Below, in pieces: positions 24,716 through 32,226 of a stretch of 33,889 nucleotides of DNA. The notes beneath the pieces were generated by a model. The model was not told where the DNA came from and did not search any database. It saw nothing but the letters and a program-made list of their open reading frames with translations. The DNA is from Bacteroidales bacterium (lineage in GTDB: Bacteria > Bacteroidota > Bacteroidia > Bacteroidales > UBA932): the NCBI GenBank assembly GCA_015060445.1, contig SUYL01000011.1, positions 1 to 33,889 of the forward strand, in the 5' to 3' direction. How positions within the stretch are numbered: the first letter of the stretch is position 1; each line of letters starts with the position of its first letter. A program made the position numbers and the translations under genes.

Positions 24716-26524
24716 ATGAAGATTGGCAAGAATACGATATACAATTTGTTGGCAGTGGCGCTTACAGTGGCATATTCACTCCATACAAGTTCATGTGCCA
24801 GTACAAAGGCTGCACCTACAGGTGGCCCCAAAGATACAATTCCCCCGGTAGTTACCAATATTCTGCCGGCGGAGAACACAACCTCATTCCCTGTTGAAAA
24901 GGGGGAGATTGTATTTACTTTTGATGAATATGTGCAGGTTAAGGATGCCAACAAGAACATCATCCTCTCCCCTCCCCAAAAGAAATCTGTAAAGACCAGG
25001 GTAAAAGGGAAAAGTGTGATTGTATCATTCCAGGAACCTCTGGATTCTTCACAGACATATTCACTCAGTTTTGGTGAAGGGATAGTGGACAATAATGAAA
25101 ACAATCCCCTCTATGGCTTGTCATACAGTTTCTCAACGGGAAGCACTATAGATTCAATGATGTTGAGCGGAACAGTGGTAGATGCAATGTCTCTGTTTCC
25201 TATAGGGAATGCTACGGTAGCCCTATATCTGCAGGCAAAGGATTCAACTGTAATGACCACCAGACCGGATGCAATTGCCAGGAGTGATAAATGGGGTTAT
25301 TTTACAGTAAAGAATCTGAAACCGCAGCCGTATCATATTTTTGCATACACAGACGGCAATACCAACAACAGATATGACCAGGGGGGAGAGATGATAGCCT
25401 TCTGCGACACTTTGGTAACACCAGTAAAGGTAATGAAGCAAGATTCTCCTGAACTTAAATATTATGATCCTAAAGATACTTTGGCATGTTTGGGTAGGCC
25501 ATCTGAGATAGAATTGGCATTGTTTACAGAAAAATCTGCGATACAGTTCATAAGGGAGAACAAAAGGTTCTCAAGAAGAGGTATGGGAATTAGGTTCAAT
25601 GCGGAAAATGCGGTAATTGATTCTCTTGCAATTGCAGGTATTGCAAATGAGAGACTCATTACACAATATAATATAACCGGAGACAGCCTTACAATATGGA
25701 TACAAGGGGGCAACAGACTGGAGGACACACTCAATCTTGCAGTCAAATACCACAAGACAGATACATTGGGGAAACTTGTCCCTACAGTTGACAGGCTGAA
25801 GATGATATCTCATGAAAAGAAAGAGGGCAGGCGCAGGGACAAGTCGGCCAAGGAGGATGACAAAAGGAAGGATCTGCTTGAATTTTACATAAATGCAGAC
25901 AGCAAGATGGTTGAGCAGGAAGGAATTGTATTGGAGTTCAAGGAGCCATTGATACAGATGAACCTTGATACAGTGAAATTCAGGATGAGAAATCCCAAAA
26001 TGATAGAGAGCAATGTTGAATATGACATTGTACGGGATTCTCTGGAAATTACAAAATATGTAATTAGGCCAAAAGAACAGTTCATAAAGGGAAATGATTA
26101 TGAACTTACAATCCCTATGGCTGCATTCAAGGATATTAACGGTTTCACAAATGATTCATCTGTTACCAAAATATCCCTCCCTACAGACGAGAACCTCAGT
26201 TCAGTTACATTTGAAATGAAGAATGTTGATACCAGGTATATTGTAGAACTGGTAAATCCTGCGAGATCTCAGGTTTTCAGAAAATATATTATTGACAGAG
26301 ATTGTGAACTCACATTCCCATATCTCGCCCCTGGCGACTACTCTGTAAGGATAACAGAAGACAAGAACAGCAACGGAATCATTGACACAGGAGACCTGCT
26401 TTCAAGAAAGCAGCCTGAAAAGGTTATCCTCTACAGGCTTAGTGACGGAAAGGATATTATAAAGATTGCAGAAAGGACAGATTTGACTCAAACTGTTGAC
26501 ATTGCAACCATGTTTGGAAAATGA
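24716..26524 (+). CDS. Ig-like domain lipoprotein (PTGGPKD type)
   Basis: The 602-residue secreted lipoprotein has a signal segment to residue 26, lipidation at C27 (TSSCAST), then the family-typical APTGGPKDTIPPVV. An N-terminal bacterial Ig-like domain follows (PAENTTSFPVEKGEIVFTFD through SLSFGEGIVDNNENNPL). A carboxypeptidase-regulatory-like beta-sandwich comes next (GTVVDAMSLFPIGNATVALY, around 150-200), and another is near the C-terminus (LAPGDYSVRITEDKNSNGII). Such proteins are widespread in Bacteroidota and sit in the envelope, but their role is not established. It overlaps the barrel gene by ATGA, suggesting joint function at the outer membrane. Confidence 0.82.
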   Translation: MKIGKNTIYNLLAVALTVAYSLHTSSCASTKAAPTGGPKDTIPPVVTNILPAENTTSFPVEKGEIVFTFDEYVQVKDANKNIILSPPQKKSVKTRVKGKSVIVSFQEPLDSSQTYSLSFGEGIVDNNENNPLYGLSYSFSTGSTIDSMMLSGTVVDAMSLFPIGNATVALYLQAKDSTVMTTRPDAIARSDKWGYFTVKNLKPQPYHIFAYTDGNTNNRYDQGGEMIAFCDTLVTPVKVMKQDSPELKYYDPKDTLACLGRPSEIELALFTEKSAIQFIRENKRFSRRGMGIRFNAENAVIDSLAIAGIANERLITQYNITGDSLTIWIQGGNRLEDTLNLAVKYHKTDTLGKLVPTVDRLKMISHEKKEGRRRDKSAKEDDKRKDLLEFYINADSKMVEQEGIVLEFKEPLIQMNLDTVKFRMRNPKMIESNVEYDIVRDSLEITKYVIRPKEQFIKGNDYELTIPMAAFKDINGFTNDSSVTKISLPTDENLSSVTFEMKNVDTRYIVELVNPARSQVFRKYIIDRDCELTFPYLAPGDYSVRITEDKNSNGIIDTGDLLSRKQPEKVILYRLSDGKDIIKIAERTDLTQTVDIATMFGK

Positions 26525-27291
26525 AATTGAAAATGAAAATTATTAAATTTACAATATTCCTCCTGGGAATCATCTTATTTGTCCCTTATGCATCGGGGCA
26601 GAATGTTGTATCTGAAGAGGAGGCTGCCCTAAAGGAGTTTGACATGAATTCCTTTGCCCAGGCACAGACCAAAATAAAGGACAGCACTATCCTGTACCAG
26701 CACCTTGTAGGTGTAAAATGGGGATATGCAATGTCCAACGTTGCATTCAGCCAGTCCGGAAAGCACAAGGGGTTTACCTCTACAAAAAATTTCGGCCTCT
26801 ACTATACATATCTTCATTCAATGTTGGGAAATATGCCCTACTTTGGAATCCAGTTTGGTCTGGAATCTACAGAAATGGGTTACACCCATGTTACAGAGAT
26901 AGAAGAGAATGTGTTTGAAGAGGCAGAACAGAGATATTCTGCAATTGTTTTCCCCCTTATTGCACTTTTCAGGGTTGACATTTCAAAAATCCGTCTCATG
27001 CTTGGAGTTGGAGGTTACGGGTCATACATTTATGACACACAACTTCCCGGAGGCATTCCAGAAACTACAAACAAAATGGGATTTGGAATTATGGGACAAG
27101 GAGGATTTGCCATTAAGTTACATCCGGTAGAACTCCATCTGGAAGCAAGTTACAGATATGGTTTCACCCATTTTGTAGACCCTACAATATACTCAGACCT
27201 ATATTGGCTATATACCCACCAGAACCAGTTGGAGATTTCTGTTGGGGTACATTATAATCTTGGCGGCAAATACTATAAGAAGAAGAAATGA
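26521..27291 (+). CDS. PorT-like outer-membrane beta-barrel protein
   Basis: The 256-residue protein has a signal peptide (MKLKMKIIKFTIFLLGIILF, cleavage probably after YASG). Alternating hydrophobic/polar strands rich in Gly, Tyr and Phe follow, as in eight-stranded barrels of the PorT/OMP_b-brl_2 group. The protein ends in the basic tail YYKKKK, unlike the aromatic last residue of classic porins. PorT proper is part of the type IX secretion system, but sequence similarity that I can judge by eye is not enough to claim that. ATGA overlaps occur at both ends, linking it to the Ig-like lipoprotein gene and to ispG. Confidence 0.7.
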   Translation: MKLKMKIIKFTIFLLGIILFVPYASGQNVVSEEEAALKEFDMNSFAQAQTKIKDSTILYQHLVGVKWGYAMSNVAFSQSGKHKGFTSTKNFGLYYTYLHSMLGNMPYFGIQFGLESTEMGYTHVTEIEENVFEEAEQRYSAIVFPLIALFRVDISKIRLMLGVGGYGSYIYDTQLPGGIPETTNKMGFGIMGQGGFAIKLHPVELHLEASYRYGFTHFVDPTIYSDLYWLYTHQNQLEISVGVHYNLGGKYYKKKK

Positions 27292-28619
27292 CCATGAACA
27301 GTATACAGGTAAAGGCAGGTAATGTCATTATTGGCGGCAATACCCCAATCAAAATACAGACAATGTGCAACACTTTTACACAAGATGTTGAGAAGTCTGT
27401 AAAGCAATGTGAAGAGATGGTAAATGCAGGTGCCCAACTCATTAGACTCACAACCCAGGGACTCAAGGAGGTAGAGGCTCTTAAGGAGATTAAGGCCGTC
27501 CTTCGCTCAAAAGGGATTGATGTTCCCCTTGTTGCAGATGTTCATTTCAGTTCGGAGGTTGCTATTGAGGCAGCCAAAGTTGCAGACAAGGTAAGAATAA
27601 ATCCGGGCAACTTTGCCAAAGAACACTCTGTAGCATGCAGCCAGTTTGCCAAATTCATAGAGGTGTGCAAGGAATATGGTACAGCGGTAAGGATTGGGAT
27701 AAACCACGGTTCTTTAGGAGAAAGGATAATAAATTTATATGGAGATACCCCTCTTGGAATGAAGGAGGCTGCAAAGGAGTGGCTTCAGATGTGCCATGAC
27801 AACACTTTCTCAAATGTTGTTATCTCTCTTAAGGCAAGCAATACCATTGTAATGGCCCAGGCATACAGGCTGCTGTGGGAGGATATGGTAAAGGATGGGA
27901 GAGTTTATCCACTGCATTTGGGAGTTACAGAAGCGGGCAACGGAGATGCAGGAAGAATAAAGTCTGCTGTAGGAATTGCCGCTCTCCTTAAAGACGGAAT
28001 AGGCTCTACAATTAGGGTATCACTTACAGAAAACCCCGTAAACGAAATTCCAGTGGCCGGAATTATTGCAGAATATTTCAACTCAGGTGAATACAAAGAG
28101 AGCATGAAAGGGATTGGCCATACATCTGAGGGGAGTGTTCCGTACAAAAAATATGAGTGTGCCACATGGGAGGAGTTCATTATTAAGGCATCATGTGACT
28201 TTGGACCGCTTCTTCTGGATAAAGTAATTGATGACTTCAATGTAACAGCAATCTGTGACGGAAAAGAGGTTGGTTCTGAAATGGTTGATGATTTCAAGGA
28301 TAATCTCATGCAGGCTGCAAGGAGAAAATTTACCAAACCTGAGTACATTGCATGTCCAGGATGCGGAAGGACATTGTACAATCTGGAAGAGACATTCAAT
28401 GAAGTAAAAAGAAGGACTTCTCACCTTAAAGGGGTGAGGATAGCCATAATGGGCTGCATTGTAAACGGCCCAGGAGAGATGGCAGACGCAGATTTTGGCT
28501 ATGTAGGTGAAGGAAAAGGGAAAGTTGCAATATATAAAGGCAAAGAGCCTGTATTGAGGAGCGTACCACAGGAAGAGGCAATAGATGCACTCCTTAAAAT
28601 TATAGAGGAGAATATTTGA
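27288..28619 (+). CDS. ispG: 4-hydroxy-3-methylbut-2-enyl-diphosphate synthase, shortened Bacteroidota type
   Basis: [4Fe-4S] enzyme of the MEP isoprenoid pathway (MEcPP to HMBPP). Barrel motifs are clear: RLTTQG, VADVHF, VRINPGNFA, GINHGSLGERI, LKASNTIVM and HLGVTEAGNGDAGRIKSA. Cluster ligands are C356, C359 (ACPGCGRTL) and C390, with catalytic E397 (GCIVNGPGEMAD). The protein has 443 residues. The E. coli form is about 370, while the Bacteroidota and plant form, whose core this matches, is around 600 because of a large inserted domain. Here only about 100 residues separate barrel and cluster domain, with a possible remnant (FGPLLLDKVIDDF). Start is the ATG at 27288 (ATGA overlap with the barrel gene), or the ATG at 27294. 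It ends the long + strand run. Confidence 0.93.
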   Translation: MTMNSIQVKAGNVIIGGNTPIKIQTMCNTFTQDVEKSVKQCEEMVNAGAQLIRLTTQGLKEVEALKEIKAVLRSKGIDVPLVADVHFSSEVAIEAAKVADKVRINPGNFAKEHSVACSQFAKFIEVCKEYGTAVRIGINHGSLGERIINLYGDTPLGMKEAAKEWLQMCHDNTFSNVVISLKASNTIVMAQAYRLLWEDMVKDGRVYPLHLGVTEAGNGDAGRIKSAVGIAALLKDGIGSTIRVSLTENPVNEIPVAGIIAEYFNSGEYKESMKGIGHTSEGSVPYKKYECATWEEFIIKASCDFGPLLLDKVIDDFNVTAICDGKEVGSEMVDDFKDNLMQAARRKFTKPEYIACPGCGRTLYNLEETFNEVKRRTSHLKGVRIAIMGCIVNGPGEMADADFGYVGEGKGKVAIYKGKEPVLRSVPQEEAIDALLKIIEENI

Positions 28620-28620
28620 T

Positions 28621-30207
28621 TCACTTAATTAATCTCCATTGGGCACACCCCTCTGTCTCTTCAAGAGACACAGATGAACAGAAGAACCTGTAAAGGAGTT
28701 CCCTTACATCTGTATATTTGCCAGTACAGATTCCCCCAAGTTGGGAAGATTCCAGGCCTGTTGCCTTGGAAAGGAGACCGCCTCCGCCGTTGGCCCTGTA
28801 TGAGACCATAGCGGCAGAGTAGGTTGAATCCATATCAAACTTCTGTCCGTTGGTAAAAGAAAATATATGTACCCTCTCCCCCACTGGTCTGGAGAGGGTA
28901 ACTTCATATATGACACCTCCAGCACAATCAAATTTGTACGGTTTGCCAACTGTTTTGCCTTTATCATCAAAGATACTGTAAGACTCTTCAAGATACTTCT
29001 TTATCTCAGATCCTTTCAATCTCACCTTATAAAGTATATTCTCAAATGGGTACAATTGGAGAATATCATTCCAGGAAACAACCCCTTCCTTGAGTATATT
29101 GCCAGATTTTGTAGGTGAAACAAACGATATGTCTGCTCCAGTACACTGCAACTGCACAAAGTGGAGCAAATTGGAATATGCACACGGAGAATTGAAGATT
29201 TTTCCCGGATCAATATCCCTATCTGTTTTGCCTATAGGAGAATTGGAAAAGCGGTCCACTTCACCAATTTCTTCAGTGAACATATTGAGGAAATCCTGAG
29301 AAGGATCAGCATCTGCAGTATGTATCGCCACTGGAACCACATTTTTCCCGACAATTTTTCCATCATTTACATACACTCTGATTTGGGCATTGTTGAGTAT
29401 TGCTCCGTAAGGACCGGAATTTAGGATATACACTCCATTTTCATATGAAATGGATGACAAATGGTCATGTGCAGCAAGTATAAGATCTACTCCTGAAATA
29501 TTGGAAGCAAGATAGGATGCCACATTCTCATAGTCTGAAACTGTACCGTCACCTGCTCCCGAGTGCAGGGCAAGAATTGTAAAATGTGGTTTCTCCACCT
29601 CATTTACTTGTTTCACAAGGGAATCTGCCATATTCTGAATCCGCTCAAAATGCAGGCCACCCCTCTTTTCAGGTCCGAGCCATAATTCTACAGAAGGTGT
29701 GGTAAAACCTATTACTGCTATCTTCAAACCATTTTTATCAAGTATTGCATATGGGTGCAGATAAGGGGTACGGGTTGCAGAATCAATCACATTTGCAGCA
29801 AGATAAGGCATCTGCAATTCATCTTTAATCTTATTGAAATTTTCAAAACCGGCCTCTATGTCATGATTGCCGGCCACAATGGCATCGTACTTCAGGGAAT
29901 TTGCAATTCTTGAATAAAGATGCCCCTCACCTTGCAGATACCTGTAGATATGATTGAAATAATATGCAGAATTGGAACCATGGTTATGGTCACCCAAATC
30001 TATGAATAGAACATTTTCTTCGCCTACTGAGTCCCTTGCCTGCTGAACAATTGAGGCTATCTTTGGGAGTGTAGTGAAAAAGTTCCCATGAAGGTCTCCA
30101 TGGGAATATAGTTCAAGCGTATAGGTGCCGTCGGGAAGACAGGATGCACGGGAACATGAGGAGAATGCAACTGCAAGGAGCAGAAGGATGTGGCAAATGC
30201 GCATCAT
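28621..30207 (-). CDS. 5'-nucleotidase/metallophosphatase lipoprotein (UshA-like)
   Basis: The exported 528-residue lipoprotein has a hydrophobic segment to residue 17 and C18 in AFSSC. The N-terminal calcineurin-like metallophosphatase domain has SHGDLHGN, DLGDHNHGS, VAGNHDIE, ALHSGAG and AAHDHLS as metal and catalytic motifs. The C-terminal 5'-nucleotidase domain (about 330-500) contains ADISFVSPTKSGNI, LYPFENILYKV and the NGGGGLL loop. It probably dephosphorylates nucleotides or related phosphoesters at the cell surface or in the periplasm. The start is ATG at 30207 (overlapping the amidase stop as ATGA) or the next codon, ATG at 30204. An upstream TTG at 30240 is rejected because it would bury the signal peptide. 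Its end is 1 base from the ispG stop on the other strand. Confidence 0.87.
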   Translation of the reverse strand: MMRICHILLLLAVAFSSCSRASCLPDGTYTLELYSHGDLHGNFFTTLPKIASIVQQARDSVGEENVLFIDLGDHNHGSNSAYYFNHIYRYLQGEGHLYSRIANSLKYDAIVAGNHDIEAGFENFNKIKDELQMPYLAANVIDSATRTPYLHPYAILDKNGLKIAVIGFTTPSVELWLGPEKRGGLHFERIQNMADSLVKQVNEVEKPHFTILALHSGAGDGTVSDYENVASYLASNISGVDLILAAHDHLSSISYENGVYILNSGPYGAILNNAQIRVYVNDGKIVGKNVVPVAIHTADADPSQDFLNMFTEEIGEVDRFSNSPIGKTDRDIDPGKIFNSPCAYSNLLHFVQLQCTGADISFVSPTKSGNILKEGVVSWNDILQLYPFENILYKVRLKGSEIKKYLEESYSIFDDKGKTVGKPYKFDCAGGVIYEVTLSRPVGERVHIFSFTNGQKFDMDSTYSAAMVSYRANGGGGLLSKATGLESSQLGGICTGKYTDVRELLYRFFCSSVSLEETEGCAQWRLIK

Positions 30208-30992
30208 ACTATTACATTGAATGTATCTGCATCCATCCATGCAGGGAACTTGTACCTGAAGTCATACAGAGAGTCAAGGTCTATGCAGCATTGCAGAATC
30301 TGTGTCTTCTTACCTTCACAATCCTCTATGTACATCTCCTGAGAGACTGGTTCTCCCTTGAAATTATATATTTGGGAACTTGGAGAGTATGTGCATTTGG
30401 GATCATTGCCATCTCTATTTGCAAATATTGCATATGCAATATTTTCTATTGCCCTTGCCCTTACAAGCGGTTCAATGGCATTGATCCTCACTTGTGGGAA
30501 ATTTGCAATGTTGATGAGCACATCATATTTGTTTCCTATATTTCTGCTCCATACAGGAAATCTGATGTCATAGCAAACATTTATTGCAATTTTAACACCC
30601 TTGTACTCAACAATGCATTTTTCATCTCCCCTGGTGTAATGGCTGTTTTCATCTCCCATCCTGAAAAGATGGCGTTTGTCATATACGCTCCATGTACCGT
30701 CGGGCTTTACGAAATATGCCCTATTGAAAAAATTTCTCCCATTCTGGGAATAAGGTATAGAGCCCAACAATGCAATATTGTGCTTTTGGGCAAATGACAA
30801 CATCCATTTGAGTGTTTCACCTGCAGCGTCTTCTGCAAGAGAAGTGTTCATGGTAAAGCCTGTAGAAAACATCTCGGGCAGCACAAACAGGTCTCCCGGA
30901 TCTTCAATTGATGACATTAAAGACTCTATCTTTCTGAAATTCAAATCTTTGTTTTCCCATGCTATATTAAGGGAGCATACTGTAATTTTCAT
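30204..30992 (-). CDS. Omega-amidase, YafV/Nit2-type carbon-nitrogen hydrolase
   Basis: The 262-residue cytosolic nitrilase-superfamily enzyme hydrolyses alpha-keto-amides such as 2-oxoglutaramate. The Glu-Lys-Cys triad is visible: E40 in VLPEMF, K106 in DKRHLF and C140 in CYDIRFPVWSRN. The sequence after the cysteine is that of the YafV/omega-amidase branch. It starts by ATGA overlap with the symporter gene and ends by ATGA overlap with the nucleotidase gene, so the three are translationally linked. In context it may repair or salvage nitrogen from dead-end amides of glutamine and methionine metabolism. Confidence 0.9.
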   Translation of the reverse strand: MKITVCSLNIAWENKDLNFRKIESLMSSIEDPGDLFVLPEMFSTGFTMNTSLAEDAAGETLKWMLSFAQKHNIALLGSIPYSQNGRNFFNRAYFVKPDGTWSVYDKRHLFRMGDENSHYTRGDEKCIVEYKGVKIAINVCYDIRFPVWSRNIGNKYDVLINIANFPQVRINAIEPLVRARAIENIAYAIFANRDGNDPKCTYSPSSQIYNFKGEPVSQEMYIEDCEGKKTQILQCCIDLDSLYDFRYKFPAWMDADTFNVIV

Positions 30993-32158
30993 CTCTTCCT
31001 GTATATTTTATCTACAACCAAAGCAATTGCACCATCTCCGGTAACATTACATGCAGTACCGAATGTATCCATTGCTATATATAGGGCTATCATAAGCCCC
31101 TGAAGATCTTCATTGAATCCCAACATGGATGAAAGGAGCCCCAATGCAGCCATAATTGCTCCTCCAGGTACTCCAGGTGCAGCAACCATTGTAATCCCAA
31201 GCATGCAGATAAAACCTGCAAAAATGTCAAGTCCGTGAGGCATCCCCTGCATCCACAGAATTGCAAAGGCACAGGCAACAATTTTTAGAGTACTGCCAGC
31301 AAGGTGTATGGTAGCACACAACGGAACTACGAATCCAGCCAGTTTTTCATCTACCCCATTCTTTATTGCCTGCTTTAAGGTAACAGGTATAGTTGCAGCA
31401 GAAGACTGTGTTCCAAGCGCAGTAACATAGGCCGGAAGCATAGTTACAAGCAATTTGAACGGATTTCTCTTTACAATTGCTCCAGCCAGAACAAACTGTA
31501 TAAGAAGCAATGAAACGTGCAGTACAAAAATTACTGCAATAACCTTTATGAACAGTTTCATAATGGCACCCGCCTGCCCTTCTGCACCTATCTGAAGGAA
31601 AATGCCAAAAATATAGAGTGGCAACAAAGGTATGATTACTCCCGATATCACTTTATTTACAAGTTCCCTGAATTCGAGCAATCCGTTCTTGAGTTTGTCT
31701 CCCTGTATTGCACACAGCCCGAGTCCCAGGACAAATGCAAAAACAAGTGCGGTAGTTACACTGAAAAGTGGCGGCATATCCACACTGAAATATGGAAGAA
31801 TCTTCTCAGCATGTGCAACTGACTGCGCCAAAGAAGATTGCGAATTGAGTACAAGGGGATATGACAAGTCACATGCAAAATATGAAAAGAATCCTGCAAA
31901 CAATGTTGAGCCATAGGCTATTGCTGCTGTAATGGCCAACAATTTGCCTGCTCCGTTACCCAGTTCCGCTATACCGGGTGCTACAAGACCAACAATAATG
32001 AGGGGAATGGTAAAACCCAGGAAATTGCCGAAAATCCCATTCAATGTAACAAAAACCCGGTTCAAAAAATCCGGAAAGAAAAAAGAGCATAATATGCCCA
32101 AAGCAATTGCAATCAGAACTTTACCCAATAAAGGGAGTTTATTTAATCTTGCAAACAT
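30989..32158 (-). CDS. Dicarboxylate/amino acid:cation symporter (SDF/DAACS family)
   Basis: The 389-residue membrane protein has eight or more hydrophobic segments and two re-entrant hairpins. The first hairpin shows ALGTQSSAATIPVTLKQAI (the serine-rich HP1). Later come APGVPGGAIMAALGLL (HP2) and the substrate/Na+ site AMDTFGTACNVTGDGA near the C-terminus, where the family usually has D-x-x-R/G-T-x-x-N-V-x-G-D. It imports glutamate, aspartate, serine or C4-dicarboxylates with Na+ or H+; specificity cannot be read with confidence. First gene of a - strand operon with the omega-amidase and nucleotidase genes. It diverges from the ferredoxin fusion gene with a 68-base spacer. Confidence 0.9.
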   Translation of the reverse strand: MFARLNKLPLLGKVLIAIALGILCSFFFPDFLNRVFVTLNGIFGNFLGFTIPLIIVGLVAPGIAELGNGAGKLLAITAAIAYGSTLFAGFFSYFACDLSYPLVLNSQSSLAQSVAHAEKILPYFSVDMPPLFSVTTALVFAFVLGLGLCAIQGDKLKNGLLEFRELVNKVISGVIIPLLPLYIFGIFLQIGAEGQAGAIMKLFIKVIAVIFVLHVSLLLIQFVLAGAIVKRNPFKLLVTMLPAYVTALGTQSSAATIPVTLKQAIKNGVDEKLAGFVVPLCATIHLAGSTLKIVACAFAILWMQGMPHGLDIFAGFICMLGITMVAAPGVPGGAIMAALGLLSSMLGFNEDLQGLMIALYIAMDTFGTACNVTGDGAIALVVDKIYRKR

Positions 32159-32199
32159 ACAATAAGCGGTTGGTTAATTAATAGTAACGATAAAATTAG

Positions 32200-32207
32200 T
32201 AATTTTG
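32200..32207 (+). promoter_or_regulatory. -7 promoter box for the NapH-NapG-like gene
   Basis: TAATTTTG matches TAnnTTTG and ends 19 bases before the ATG at 32227. No TTTG lies at the expected -33 distance. Confidence 0.5.
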
Positions 32208-32226
32208 TAGCCAAAAAACAAAGGCA

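Noticed and set aside
26521-27291. Firm assignment as PorT of the type IX secretion system
   Set aside because: Only a generic small barrel pattern is visible; no other type IX genes are in the window.
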